Source of the DNA: Spisula solida
Taxonomy: Eukaryota; Mollusca; Bivalvia; Venerida; Mactridae
Length of the DNA stretch: 64,000 nt
Direction: 5' to 3'
Assembly (NCBI GenBank): GCA_947247005.1
Contig: OX365946.1
Span: 3,046,453-3,110,452, forward strand
Under the pieces are notes generated by a model. It was not told the origin of the DNA. It ran no database searches and saw only the letters and a list, made by a program, of their open reading frames with translations. Position numbers and translations under genes: made by a program. This document shows positions 44,346 to 57,148 of this stretch, in pieces (positions within the stretch are counted from its first letter, which is position 1; every line of letters starts with the position of its first letter).

Positions 44346-46519
44346 TAGATCTCATTTCTAAATATGGTACTAATTTAAAGACACTTCTGCGACAAGGTCT
44401 GTCTCAGCCTGAATTTTATGGTGATGTGCTTTACAAATTTCGAAGGATTCTGGGTCATAGCCACTTTCATGATGTGTTTCTCAAGATCATAAAACGTTTT
44501 CTGAGTAGAGGATATGGCCCTTTAATTTTGCAACGGACTGCATGCTTAGCAGTGGGTCCATTTACAGCTCACCGCTATGCTTCTTATTTCATTGTACGAT
44601 GGCCGGAAAATATACAGACTCTAGGATATGCCTAACCTCAAGCCTTTGTGGACGGCTGGCATTAATGCCTGTCTGTTACATTGTCTTGTCGTACCGTTAA
44701 ATGTTTTGCTCTCTTGTTGCTCTGACTTCTGATAGGTCATTGAGTACTTTCTGTGCTACTCGATGATTGTATTTTATATAATGTTTCATGTTTTACATTC
44801 TTTTATTACCGGTCACTGTGGCCTTTTTGTTAGGGGGCATTACATGGCGGGAAACATTTATTTACACTGTCCTGTTCTATAAGGTTGTCTATTGGGTAAG
44901 TGTGAGGTTTGAGGCACTGTAAAACGTTTAAGCCCCCAGTGACAAGTGTCACTGTCCGTTCCAAGGCGGAAGCCCTTTAGTCAACCTTCCTCTGTGTATG
45001 TACTGTCCACTTTATAGTATAATTGGAAAAAATACAAAAATATTTGGTTACTGTGCTTTTGTTAAACTTTATTAATTTTGTATGTGCCATTCTGCAAATT
45101 CGTTGTCCAGCACAAGGCTGCTTCGTATTTTTCAAAATTACATATACTCAGTGTCTGTTGTGGATTGTCCTTGTGGTGTAAGTTTTGTGCGGTTGTTAAT
45201 TTCTTACCAACTGGCTCTTGTTCCGTTTTAGTTTGACTGACTTAAGCAGCAGACTTTCGGGATTGGATGCCCGGTTTTGTATTACATGTTCCTGGGCTAG
45301 TTTTGTATGTATGCCCGCGCCTTTTCGAGTGAAGTTGTATATTTTCTGTGCCTTTTTGTTCTCGCGTGTCCCGCGGTTTCTGTTGGGGTCGGTGCTACTT
45401 CCGGTAGTTTCGTATTTTGTTTAATTATTATAATATGGGTTTGTATCTGGATTTAAACGCCAATTCCGTTTACAATCGAGTTTTTCATTTTTAAATAATC
45501 GATAATATGCCATAATTTCTCAGTATTTAATTTTTTGACCGGGGCCAAAAGGAGCTAGGAGTTAACTATTTATTCGTATTTGCCGGTTGTCCTCTTACTA
45601 TTTCGTCCCCGCGATTCGCATCCTACCGGGTTCGTTCATGAGTATATGTACAGCTGTGAAGCTATGGATGTAGTGTTCTGTCCCCTGAGGTCATTTAATG
45701 TAGTTTTAAGTCCCCTACCGGTTTTTGACCGAAGGGGACTATTGGTTTGCCATCTGTCCGTCAGTTTTGGTTCTGACGGAAATTGTGGTTGATATGGCAA
45801 CAAACACATTGACAATAGCTTTAAACCGGTAGATGACTTCTGTATTGCTTGCAATTCTTAATGACTTGTTCAGTACGTCATATCTCGATTTGTTCAATTA
45901 CGTCATTTTACTGCTGAAATCGGGCCTTTCAACGTTTTAATACTGTTACCTAACTTTTGAGACTGAAGGCTATGTAGTTCAGCAGTTTTACTGTTGTTAC
46001 TAGGTCATTCAGCGTGGGCTTTCTGCCTTTTGTTTGCTGAATCTTTTCTATTCAGTTTTTAAACAATGAAACAAGGGGCGTTTAATTTTCTTGGTCGGTA
46101 GTGTGTTGGGCACTTCTTCGTTTTAAGATTTCTTACAGCTAAATCGGGGCAATATAGTCCTTTTGCTGTGGAAACTGGGTCATTCAGCTAGTTAGTAGGT
46201 CATCCGACTATACGGGCCTTTCGACGTCTTAATACTGTTATTTACCTTTTGGACTAAAGGCTGCTATAACTATGTAGTTCAGCAGTTTTACTGTTGTTAC
46301 TAGGTCATTCAGCGTAGGCATTCCGCCTTTTGGTTGTTGTATCTGTTCTACTGGGTCATTCAGCTAGTTATAATTTATTATACTTTTCGACAGCTTGGAC
46401 TTGGGCGGATCTGCGCTTGTTTAGTTGGGCATTGTGCTTTGTGTGTTTTTAATGTTTTCTGTGCTCGGCTGGTTAAGTTGAGTGCTGCCTTCCCTGTCTG
46501 ACTTAATATACTCTTTTTG
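44346..46519 (+). mobile_element. RT retroelement family, copy C
   Basis: 5'-truncated inside the C-terminal coding domain, beginning at AGATCTCATTTCTAAATATG. It keeps about 95 codons of ORF (to 44634, ending FIVRWPENIQTLGYA) and the full 3' region. It is close to copy B, with only a few substitutions in the shared ORF part (for example LNII/LKII, GYD/GYG, GPS/GPF). It holds two units of the 295-bp repeat and the conserved hairpin, and lies inside the mariner element. Confidence 0.8.
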
Positions 46520-46904
46520 CACCTCTCGCTGGGTTAATAAGAATCCCCCGATCGTTTACCACATACATGTATATTACCTTTCAAACAGTGAAAGACGGCG
46601 AATGCCATGTTAGCCAGGTTCGGACTATATGGACTGAAATTGATCCATTCTAACCCAACAAAAACACGATGACCATCCGTGCCTTAACCATAAGTGTTAT
46701 TGATACTTCTCAGAACATCTGAGTATTTGAAATACATTTGTATATGTGTTGATGCTTTGTGCAGTACGGCATTGCTTTGAAGTGCTCCGTACGGTTTGAC
46801 ATAGAGATACCAGAGTTACTACGTATATTTTACATAATTCTATTATTGTACAAGACATTGGTTTGAAATATGGTAACAAACATCACGAATAATATATTTC
46901 AAAA

Positions 46905-46985
46905 AGATCATATAAAGTCAGACATAGAAGGCAGCACCCAACTTAACCAGCCGAGCACAGAAAACATTAAAAACATACTATCCCT
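46905..46985 (-). mobile_element. Short 3'-end copy of the RT retroelement family
   Basis: The inverted complement of the family terminus: TATAAAGTCAGACATAGAAGG then CAACTTAACCAGCCGAGCAC. About 80 bp only. Confidence 0.6.
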
Positions 46986-47802
46986 GTAGAATGAAAAATG
47001 ACAATATTGATTGCAAGTACGGGGATACGTTTTACGGCCGCCACACTGCACGTCATGGGGAATCTTAGGTAAATGATGAAATTTCTAAAAGAGATACGGT
47101 GACGGAATGATCACGAACGTAGTGACTTTAAGTTTAAAATTTGAACTGCTCCGTTGCGCGCTGCGTGCGTTGCCTGTACAATGATAAATAACGCAATATT
47201 TATTTGCCATTTTCAAATTCGTAAGATGCCATTTTACAAATGTCATGAATTTTAAAACCCTAGTCAATCTTTAACTCGGTTTCTAGGAGCTGTCCTAGAA
47301 CTTTAAGGATGACCCTCGTATAAGTACATGACGTATTTGTCAACATCGTTAAGGCAAGTTAATCTCCTGTGGGACGAAATATTTAACAACTCATATTCTA
47401 TACTAGTAAGCATCACTGACATAAGTCTACTGTACATGTGTAGATAAATAAAAAACCGGCTTGATTATGTCTAGGAGGCATATTCTCTAAACGGTTTATT
47501 TGGTTAAAGTTGTTTTGATTAAGAACTTTTTTTAATTTGTACATAGTTCATCATCAATACAAATAATTTCTAAACAATTATGCATAAACAAAGTTATCAC
47601 ATTATCATTTAGTTAGTTATCGAGTTATTGTTCTGGATAAAGCATCGTATACATGTATCTTGTACTTAGTTAGTTCATATTTAGAATGAGACAGTTATAG
47701 CGAATCCACCGAATGGTAAATTGATAAAAAATCTGGGTAATTGTAATAGTATATGCATTTTGACACTGGCATGTTTCGTAACTATAATAATTATGCTTGT
47801 AG

Positions 47803-47970
47803 AATGTGATGACCCTACGCCAAATAATGGAATATTGAACACAACATCAACGAACAATGGCACAGTAGCCGCTGTATCTTGTAATCTCGGTTACAATCTA
47901 GTCGGGGAAAATATCATTGTCTGCTTGGAAGATGGTTCATGGACAGGTAGTCCATACTGTCAGTTGGTTG
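47803..47970 (+). CDS. Exon 22: sushi/CCP domain 5
   Basis: Phase 1-1. ECDDPTPNNGILN, AAVSCNLGYNLVGE, VCLEDGSWTGSPYCQL. Full CCP pattern, with Asp in place of the usual Gly after the first cysteine. Confidence 0.9.
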
Positions 47971-48268
47971 GTAAGTTGATGATGTTTGCCCTCTAGTTAA
48001 ACCTATTAACCAAATGTGAATTATTATAAGTAGGCCCAAAAATATCACAGTGTATGAGCTGCTATCAGTTATCCTATCAATATGATAACCCTGTTTGCGT
48101 TGAACAATGTCTGCTTCAGGTATGGACCAGTTTTGTTGTCGTATGAATTGTACTGTTCCAAAATCATACCGAATGAATAATTGATGATTAAGTTGATCGA
48201 TAGTAGGATTACAGTTTAGGAGTACATATTCTGGATTTGGTAACACCTAGTTGCATGATTATTTCCAG

Positions 48269-48439
48269 ATTGTGGCGATCCTGTTTTGGCCAATGTTGAT
48301 ACCAGTCTCACACATAAAACGACGTATGGCGAGTTTGCAATTATAACTTGTTTAACTGGATATTTACCTAGAGGAAGCTGGCTGATACAATGTTTAGCTA
48401 ATGGAAACTGGGAACAATCGGAGGAGTGTGAATTAATAG
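48269..48439 (+). CDS. Exon 23: sushi/CCP domain 6
   Basis: Phase 1-1. DCGDPVLANVDT, AIITCLTGYLPRG, QCLANGNWEQSEECEL. Complete CCP. Confidence 0.9.
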
Positions 48440-48981
48440 GTAAGTGACTTTTTTAGCATAAGTGCATATTATCTCGGGTCGAAAAGTTAGAGAATTATGT
48501 GTTTTGTATCAACGTGAAAAATATTAGCTTGTGTTCTTCTTTGAAACATTCTATGTAAATAGAAATTTACACTACACGAAATGTTGTTATTTTGTTAACT
48601 GTCGACATTCGCCAAAATAATTTGCTAACTTAATCACTTTTACAGTTTATCGAATTCCTACTACTGTAAACATGCTATGCTTAGACTTTCAACTAAATGG
48701 CATTTATTTTGAGAAAGTATGACCAGTCAAGAATAGTTGGATACACGTTTTTGGACAATCTTCTGTTCATCGGCAGTTTATTATGAGCATATTAGTTCAG
48801 CAGATTTTAATTCTGGAACAAACAGTGTTTGCTTTGTGGCAGTTGTCTATAGTAAAAGTACTAATGCATATAATATAAGGCCATTCGCGAACATTGACCT
48901 TTCAATTAAAATGTTTGGCACCTAAAGTTCTAACCTCTATCGCAATAACAAACAAAAGGATACACTCATATTCGTATTCAG

Positions 48982-49152
48982 ACTGCGGTAACCCAATACC
49001 GTACCAGGGATACAGTAACAACATGCACAGTACGAGATATGGTAGTACGGTAGACATACATTGTGAAAATGGTAACACTATCATTGGTGACTCTACTATC
49101 ACGTGCCAGGAAGACGGAACATGGAGTGATTCGCCTATCTGTGATACAAGTG
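48982..49152 (+). CDS. Exon 24: sushi/CCP domain 7
   Basis: Phase 1-1. DCGNPIPYQGYSN, VDIHCENGNTIIGD, TCQEDGTWSDSPICDTS. The usual G-Y after the second cysteine is replaced by G-N. Confidence 0.88.
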
Positions 49153-49616
49153 GTAACAAAATACGTTTTGATTATACACATCATAATTATACGTTTTTAT
49201 AACACCACCTAATTACGGGGTATATTGTTTTTCAAATATCTGTTAGTCGACCGGTTCGAAATCATGTTAAATACGTTAACACTTAGACCGTCGTGCTTTC
49301 AAACACTATTAAAAGCTTTTCATGTTTTCTTAAATTGGCCCTTAAATATTTCAATCTTACGAGACCATAATTGTTGAAACCTATGACGCTAGTAGATTGG
49401 GGTAATGACTACACATATAAAACGTTAAAATCATTATATACAAGCAAGCATTTCGTCGGAAAGTTATAGGAAGCGGAACCTCACCACACCTACACCAACG
49501 CCATTAAATACGTCACCGATATGTCAGTATATGTGATTACATAATTATTGATGGCACAATTCATTGTGATAATACACTGCATACACTCACGTCAACCAGA
49601 AATCAACTTCTTGTGC

Positions 49617-50931
49617 AAAACGATTATATTGTGTAAGACTGGGAAGGCAGCACTCAACTTAACCAGCCGAGCACAGAAATCATTAAAAACACACAAAGCA
49701 CAATGCCAAACTGAACCAACCGAGCACAGGAACCATAGAACACATAGAAACAAGCGCAGATCCGCCCAAGTCCAAGCTGTCGAAAAGTATAATAAACTAT
49801 AACTAGCTGAATGACCCAGTTTCCACAGAAAAAAGACTACAATGTCTAGTTTTAGCTGTCAGAAATCTTAAAACGAAGAAGTGCCCAACACACTACCGAC
49901 CAAGAAAAGTATACATCCCTTGTCTCACTGTTTAAAAGCTGAATAGAAAAGATTCAGCAAACAAAAGGCGGAATGCTGAACTACATAGTTTTAGCAGCCT
50001 TTAGTCTCAAAAGATAAGTAACAGTATTAAAACGTTGAAAGGTTCGATTTAAGCAACAAAAAATCTGAAAGCCATAGGCCGGATGACCTAGTTTCAATAA
50101 GTAAAATGACGTAATTGAACAAATCGAGATATGACGTCAGCAATACAGAAGTCCCCTACCGGTTCAAAGCTATTTCCAATGTGTCTGTTGCCATAGCAAC
50201 CACAATGCCCGTCAGAAGCAAAACTGACGGACTGATGGCAAACCAATAATCACATCCGGTCAAAAACCGGCAGGGGACTTACAACTACATTAAATGACCT
50301 CAGGGGACAGTAAACTACATCCATATCTCCACAGCTGTACATCAACTCATGAACGAACCAGGTAGGATGCGAATCGCGCGGATAGTAAGAGGACAACCAG
50401 AAAATACGAATAAATAACTCCTAGCTCCATATAATTTTTGGCCCCGGTCAAAAATTGAATACTGAGAAATAATGACATATAATTGATTATTTAAAATTAA
50501 AAAACTCCACTGTAAACGGAATTGGCGTTTAAATCCAGATGCAAACCTATATTATAATAATTAAATAATATAAAAATTCGAAGCTACCGGAAATAGCACC
50601 GCCCAACGGAAACCGCGGGACACGCGAGAACAAAAAGGCACAGACAATATACAACTTCACTTGAAAAGGCGCGGAACATGCCTAACATAAAACAACTAGC
50701 ACAGGAACATGTAATACAAAACCGGGCATCCAATCCCGAAAGTCTGCTGCTTAAGTCAGTCAAACTAAAACGGAACAAGAGCCAGTTGGTAAGTAATTAA
50801 CAACCGGACGACACACATACCACAAGGACAATCCACAACAGACACTGAGTATATGCAATTTTGAAAGATACGAAGCAGCCTTGTGCTGGACAACGAATTT
50901 GCAGAATGGCACATACAAAATCTTGTATGTA
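49617..50931 (-). mobile_element. RT retroelement family, copy D
   Basis: The only large copy in minus orientation, in intron 24. Its 3' end lies at about 49617 (ACGATTATATTGTGTAAGAC as complement). It extends to the GCCATTCTGCAAATTCGTTG-equivalent block near 50900. It has a single 295-bp unit, as in copy A, and keeps the hairpin. No RT part. Confidence 0.78.
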
Positions 50932-51038
50932 CATGCAGGTAATGAAAAGGCAAAATATACACCAACAAGGCGTCGTGTTATATATTTTATTCGTTCTGAG
51001 AGAAATTGAATGAACCTGTTTTGTTGTTTATATGTCAG

Positions 51039-51206
51039 ATTGTGGTTTTCCTACAATTGCCAACAGTTACATACAGAGGGAGAGCACAGTTATAGGATCA
51101 GTTGCTATTGTAACATGCCATCCAGGCTATAGTCTAGATGGTCCTGCTACCACCGAATGTACAGCTCAGGGCTGGTCTAGTCCAGTGCCAGAATGTACCA
51201 TTCAAG
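51039..51206 (+). CDS. Exon 25: sushi/CCP domain 8
   Basis: Phase 1-1. DCGFPTIANSYIQ, AIVTCHPGYSLDG, ECTAQGWSSPVPECTI. Full CCP. Confidence 0.9.
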
Positions 51207-51933
51207 GTATTTCTAAAATTTGTTTCATGGACTTTATACGACGTCCAATCCATTGTTTATTTATCCATCGTCCTACACTACCCTCAATATAGCAATAACA
51301 CATGGACATAGTCTGTTGAAAAATTATTATCTGTGCTTAATGTCACCTCATAGATTATCGCTTGTCTTTGAGATAATTTGAATATAGTATCGGCTCTGAA
51401 CTGTCTTTTAGTTTAACAATGTATTCTCGCTAATATAAAACGTACATGTACGCTTAACTAATCTTATGCACGTGTTTTTACCGTATTATTATTTTTGCAT
51501 GAAGTTGTGTGTTTATGCTAGTGAATTACACAATACTGAATTGATGAAGTTTTTTCTTCAAACAAAATTTAAATACAATGGTTCACTCAACCATGAAATA
51601 TCAAATCACGTAAAATGCACGATAAATTGACGCGTAGATGCAAATTATTTATATGGTAAATTAGAATCTTAGATACATCGTCACATTAAAAACTCAAAAT
51701 AATGCGATTTTTCACTCATGGTGGATTTTAACTTTTTAAAATACATTTTGAATTTGGTGGTCTAGGGGAGGTAACTCTTCCGAAAATTCCTTTTTAGGCA
51801 AAAGGTTGTCAATTATAAGCCTAAATTGGGCTTTATTATTATCATTGTTTTCTTTACTGCTGTCTCCGTGATACGTGCATATACTTCAACATGAACTGGT
51901 TCAGCACAGAGTACACACAGCTGCAATAACAAC

Positions 51934-51977
51934 CTGATAAACACCCGATAAACACCCGATAAACACTTGATAAACAT
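51934..51977. repeat. 11-bp tandem repeat, four units
   Basis: Four consecutive units of CCGATAAACAC or close variants, in intron 25. Confidence 0.8.
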
Positions 51978-52239
51978 ACGACTAATCATGTAACATAAGC
52001 TTTTGCTAGTGCCTCATTTGTTTATTTGTGCGAGTTATCAGATTGTAATAAAACCACGTGGATTGTATTGCCACATATTCAAGCTACATGAACATATGTT
52101 AAACATTTCAGCAAGATCAAACGCGTTGAAAAAGATTAGCTACGTCTATTCATGTATTCAATTTGATATTTTTATCGATCTAGTTGTGGTTGTTAGACGT
52201 GATATGTTATTCAATAGACAAAGATTTGTCATGTTTTAG

Positions 52240-52410
52240 TTTGTGGCGATCCAACACCAGACCATGGTTCTATAGTTGGTGCAGACAGTACTTTATATGG
52301 TGATGTGGTAGAAATAGCATGTGATATAATGTATGAAATGGTTGGTGACTCAACGATTGTATGTACAGATGGTTCTGCATGGAGTTCTCAGACAACGTGC
52401 AAACTAATCG
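52240..52410 (+). CDS. Exon 26: sushi/CCP domain 9
   Basis: Phase 1-1 (donor GTGTGT). VCGDPTPDHGSIVG, VEIACDIMYEMVGD, VCTDGSAWSSQTTCKL. Complete CCP, with Met-Tyr in place of Gly-Tyr. Confidence 0.88.
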
Positions 52411-53034
52411 GTGTGTGAATAAGTTTTGTTAGAAGCTACTAATTTTAGCTTGTCCTATCTTTATGCAAGAGTTTTAATAGCAATACATATGCATCCCCGT
52501 ACAAAATCAGGAAGTTTTTGTCGTTAACAATATAAATACACTTGAAGTTAATTGTACACTATAGACGATTGGTTGAGCATTTGATTATGATCAAGTGCGC
52601 TCGTTCGAGTGGTACTGTATAGATGTGGACTGCAATAAGTGTTCCTGATAACAATATCAGTTTATATTCTAAATTTTCAAAATACCAATAACATAATACA
52701 CGTTCGATGAGTTAGATAATGCAATTAATTTCATACTCATTTGTCATGCTAATTCAGTTTTCAAACCAATAGGACCATTTGATTACGTAATTATGTGAGT
52801 TCAACTTCTCAAACAACCCCTATATAATGAAAGGAAAACGTGAGTCATATACTTAGGGAAAGCATTTCCTGAGTTGCTGCATAAACCTATCATTTCACGA
52901 GTTTGCATTTTCATTTGCGAATAATTGGTATTTTAACAATACCACCTGTTACCTGTTTACCAAATACATCTGTTATATGTAGTCTTAAACGAAGTAATCA
53001 CAAAGGTTCATTGTTTTACAATTGTATTTTGTAG

Positions 53035-53211
53035 ATTGCGGAGTAATGCCACCTCTAATCAACGGCAATGTGTTTTATGAAGAAAACACACACTATGGAT
53101 CCAAGGTTGTGTTCCTATGCGATGAAGGTTATTTTTTGATTGGTGAAGATAGTGCTGAATGTGGAGATTACAGTATTTGGAGCAACGAAGCACCAGTTTG
53201 TGCAATTGCGT
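53035..53211 (+). CDS. Exon 27: sushi/CCP domain 10
   Basis: Phase 1-1. DCGVMPPLINGNV, VVFLCDEGYFLIGE, ECGDYSIWSNEAPVCAIA. The last sushi before the C-terminal core. Confidence 0.9.
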
Positions 53212-53924
53212 GTAAGTATAACAGAAACAATGAATTATTATCACGAGTTATCAATTGATAAATAGAGGATCTCGCTTGAGTAGTCATTACATACGAGTTT
53301 CATTCAACGGGTGGACAAAACAATCGACAACACCTCGTGTCATATTGTTTTATTGACGAGTTTAATGAATTTCGTATGCAATGAGCACGAATGTAAGAAC
53401 ATTTTATTACATACCCCAGGCCGCAGGTTATTTGATAATAACGAGTTCTGGAACACATTATAGGTGACCCTCTGCTTCATTTTGTTTTACGACGCTAATG
53501 ACTGAAACAATCAAATATTTTAGTTGAAAGACAGACTCCATTAGATAATCGACGCCAGCATATAACGTTATTTGTGGGATATACTTACGTCATTTTAAAG
53601 ACAAAGAGACGTGATTTAAACGTACTTGATTAGATAAAAGATAGGCGTACCGTGATACAAGGACAGTCCTAGGATAAATTAGTCATATTTAGCCGGGTTT
53701 AAAAGTACTAACAATTAACTATTCATCAGGGAAATATACAGGAGGTTTAGCGCCCCAAGAACCAACATTGCTGGCTCGTACCCAAGGGGTGTCCCATTTA
53801 TATTTGAACCGTGTATAACATCGACATTTTCATGCAAACACGATATAAATTAATAACTCTTTTGTATTGTGTATATTATAACATACATACACTGTTTGGT
53901 TTCTATGCAATATGGTTTCATATA

Positions 53925-54260
53925 TTGGTGCGTTCCGTCCTTATGTCCGTAGGTCTGTCCGTCCGTACGTAACGCATATATTGTGTGTTGAACTCCCCAT
54001 AAACGGCTGGGTAGAATTTCGTCAAACTTTCTCAGATGAGCAACCCCAATGTATACATGTACATGACCGTACAGGTTGGACTTTTCGCTGCACCAATGTT
54101 CACCAGAGCTATGGCCCTTTGTTACTTTCACTATATACCTTATATTTAAAGATCTTGTGTGTTGAACTCCTCACAAACTGTTGGGTGGAATTACTTCAAA
54201 CTTTCACAAATTAACAATCACTTTCAAATTGTTTGAGGTATGTGGAGATACATTTTTGTA
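53925..54260. repeat. Dispersed repeat, left of the L1-like remnant
   Basis: Two units share TTGTGTGTTGAACTCC(C/T)C, AAACGGCTGGGT/AAACTGTTGGGT, CTTTCNCA and TATGGCCCTTTGTTACTTTC. The same family continues at 55700-56060 on the far side of the L1-like remnant. Confidence 0.6.
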
Positions 54261-54279
54261 TATCAATTAAATTTCAAAA

Positions 54280-55230
54280 ATGCATTGTTTAAAGTTATCA
54301 TTACGTACTGACCATGATTTAATGTATTGGCGAAAAAAATTGAAACAGTTCAGAAGCAAAATCTCTGAGGTAGTATTCCATACAAACCCAATTAAGATGA
54401 TCGCGCTAAATTTTGAAAGAAAAGATTTTTACTGTAATCTAAATGGATGGAAAGCAAGACAATTATCAACAATAGGTAACAAACGATCAAAACACTAAAA
54501 CAAAAAAAATGAATTTGTATGGGGATGCAAACAAGAAAAGGGCAAAAGTAACATTGTCATTCAAGAATATAAAGATGGGGGTTTAAACATGGTAGATTTA
54601 GAAATATACGTACATTCATTAAAAGCGGCATGCATACGACAACTAATAGACAATAATAACCGAGGAGAATGAAAACATATATGTACAAAATAATTAAAAC
54701 CATTTGGAAATACGACATATTTCATACGATATTTAAATCTTATCTAATCAAAAATGATCTACAAAAGATAGGTATAAAATATAAATTTCTTAAATATATA
54801 TCAAAACTGTGGTGTTAATTGAATTAAAAAACAGAAAATACACTGTACTTAAACACTATTGTCTGGAATAGCAGTGACCTAAAATACAAAAATGAAATTC
54901 TAAATAATACATGGATGAATAGCGGTATTATGACACTCTCTGACATATATGATACAGAAAATAAATAATAATAATAAATAAACGTTACCAACACTCAAAA
55001 GACGACACAATATGACTGCAAACGAGTTTATTCATCATCAAAAAGTAAATTACTTCATAAAAAACGTACGTAATAGAAAGTACAGAATAACAAATACTGA
55101 TAATTATACATCATATCACAAAATAAATCATATACATTTTGTAAAAGAAAGTAACATTACCAAAATAATATATCTTAAATTGACGAAGGACAGCTACAAA
55201 CGCATATTTATTCAAACGTAAGATGATTGA
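54280..55230 (+). pseudogene. L1/Tx1-like LINE ORF2 C-terminal remnant
   Basis: Broken frames show NLNGWKARQLSTIGNK, then EFVWGCK, QEYKDGGLNMVDLEIYV, HSLKAACIRQL. Further on are NEFIHHQKVNYFIKNVRNRK and KESNITKIIYLKLTKDS (55012-55221). GGL-x-M-x-D-L followed by LKAAxIRRL-like sequence is characteristic of the L1/Tx1 group downstream of RT. Many stops; inactive. Intron 27. Confidence 0.7.
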
Positions 55231-55699
55231 ATCTAGCCAGTGCAACTTCTTCAATGCATCAATAGAAACAATGGATACTTTTTTAGGAATGTTAGCCCTA
55301 GATCAAGAAAACCTAGATAATTTTAATAAAACATGGGAACAACATATGACCACCTGAGAACTTCTGTGACAAACAAATAATAACGATCAAAAAGAAGAAA
55401 ACAACATCTCTGTATGACAATAATTGTTTCTTCTCTCTACTCGTTACTCTTTGAAGAAAAAATATCCCAATCCATTTTATTACCCCCAAATACAATGTTT
55501 CCAATTTACGTAGACAAATATATTTATTTATAGTTTTTGTTTTGTTTTAGTACAATTACTTGTATATATCATATGCAATATTCTGAGGTTTGTGGGGATG
55601 ATTCTCAGGACCCCATAAAACCATTGGACGCGAAGAATAAATGGGGTTACCCTTCTGGGGCTCGAAAAAAAACTGGAATTTCGGCAAAATTTCACAGAT

Positions 55700-56060
55700 T
55701 AACACTCACAATGTATAGATGACCGTAAAGGATGGAATTTTTGTCGCGTTACGTTTTATCAGAATTATATACCTTTGTTACATTTACTATATACCCAACA
55801 GTGGAAAATCTTGTGTGTTGAACTCCTCACAAACGGTTGGTTGTAATTTCTTCAAAATTTCACTGATTAACAATCTCAATGTATAGATGACCGAAAAGGA
55901 TGAAATTTTCGTTGTGTTACGTTTTACCAGAATTATGGCCCTTTGTTACTTTTACTATATACCCTGTAATGAAGTGTATATTGAACTTTGGTGAATTATT
56001 TTCTCAACATTCACAAATAAACCAATTGAATGTATAGATGACAAAAAAGGATGGAAGTTC
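55700..56060. repeat. Dispersed repeat, about 180-bp tandem units
   Basis: Units repeat AATGTATAGATGACCG(T/A)AAAGGATG, GCGTTACGTTTTA(T/C)CAGAAT, CTTTGTTAC(A/T)TT(T/A)ACTATATACCC and GTGTGTTGAACTCCTCACAAACGG-like blocks. Same family as 53925-54260. Confidence 0.65.
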
Positions 56061-56401
56061 CCCCTCCTTTCCCAATTAAAATGGTATGTGCTACCAGTAT
56101 CCCATGGACACATTTCTAGTTTATGTGACGTTTACAACTAGCCCGTAATGTCAATTACAATCATTATTGGACGCCCTACAAATGACATAAAAAGAACCCA
56201 AAGTGATAACGTTTTCGACGTCATGGCAACTTTATTAATGGCGCCAATACCATATAAAACGTACCATTAAATTACAATTATCTTCTTTCCAATAGTACCA
56301 ACATTTATAAGGATATGTAACGCTCTGGACTTTAAGATGCATAATATATTCTTACACTTACTATGCCAAACATAGACAATATCGCTGTGTTTATAATTTA
56401 G

Positions 56402-56524
56402 CTCTACTTGGTGAGACGTGTAAAGGTGATGCATATTGTCGAACAGAAGGAGCTCTTTGCATTGATTCACTATGCACATGTCCGTCAGGAGTTTATGAAG
56501 ATACCATCGATAAATGTGATGCCA
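56402..56524 (+). CDS. Exon 28: EB/EGF-like cysteine module
   Basis: Phase 1-1. Six cysteines: LGETCKGDAYCRTEG, then CIDSLCTCPSG, ending DKCDA. Spacing C-x5-C-x6-C-x4-C-x-C-x10-C with C-x-C-P-x-G is typical of EB or EGF-like modules. It bridges the sushi array and NIDO. The acceptor TTTATAATTTAG and the donor GTAAGC are both good. Confidence 0.78.
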
Positions 56525-57026
56525 GTAAGCTCTTGTTCATTGATATCTACTTTCGATTTGTAACATCGTTACTGGTTTTTTTAATTGTTTGATGGTCTTA
56601 TGGCATCCCTTCATATGGACTTGTGTTTTACTGTATCTGCCAAAGATACTCCTACTTCTGCCTCTCATTGTTGTTTTAGTATGTTATTTCGATCAATTCC
56701 ATAGCGTTAACATGAATAATGTAACTTATTATGCCGAGAGAATGGCTAACGGGTGTCCAACCTGTGAGCTACATAGGTCTATCGCATACTGAGTGCGTAT
56801 TGCGACGATCACATGATGTCGTCAGGTGTATACTTTAAGCCGGAATGGGCGCCCCGATAGCTTGTACCAGCGTACTACTCCGTGCTATTTACGTATGTAA
56901 AATTTACTCATAAAGTAGTTGATGTTTACCACGTTCGGCATACGTTGTTGTATATAGTCTATTGTACCATAAAGAGCACAGCCAAAGATGATTATTTATG
57001 GAGCATGCATTTCCATTTATTTGTAG

Positions 57027-57148
57027 TGCCGCTTTTCCCATATGGTGAAGAACAATCTGACAGCACCATTCCGATCATCGTGGGTTGTATGAGTACATCA
57101 TTTAGCATAAAAGTCCCTGTGTTTGATACGACGTACACCAGTGCTCGT
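57027..57148 (+). CDS. Exon 29: NIDO domain, part 1
   Basis: Phase 1 in, phase 0 out (donor GTAAGC). It starts PLFPYGEEQSDSTIPI, matching the L-x-P-F/Y-G...D start of NIDO domains in mucin-4, SUSD2 and nidogen. It then runs SFSIKVPVFDTTYTSAR up to the next exon. Confidence 0.8.

Larger units (their letters stand above)
43996..47318 (-). mobile_element. Mariner-type transposon, split by a retroelement copy
   Basis: The ends CGAGGGAAACCCGTTAAGTT (left) and AACTTTAAGGATGACCCTCG (right) are inverted and flanked by TA. The minus strand near 44190-44275 reads RDRKCVAYGGEYFENND, which resembles the mariner transposase C-terminus (K-C-x...G-x-Y-F/V-E). The minus strand near 47200 may hold the start (MASYEFENGK). 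Retroelement copy C (44346-46519) is inserted between, so the transposase is interrupted. Intron 21 of the large gene. Confidence 0.65.

Noticed and set aside
53912..54214. Overlapping open frames on both strands
   Set aside because: They fall inside the dispersed tandem repeat (GTTGAACTCC units) and have no domain.
54280..55221. Possible host gene on the plus strand
   Set aside because: The GGL-x-M-x-D-L and WKARQLS motifs identify it as a LINE remnant with many stops.
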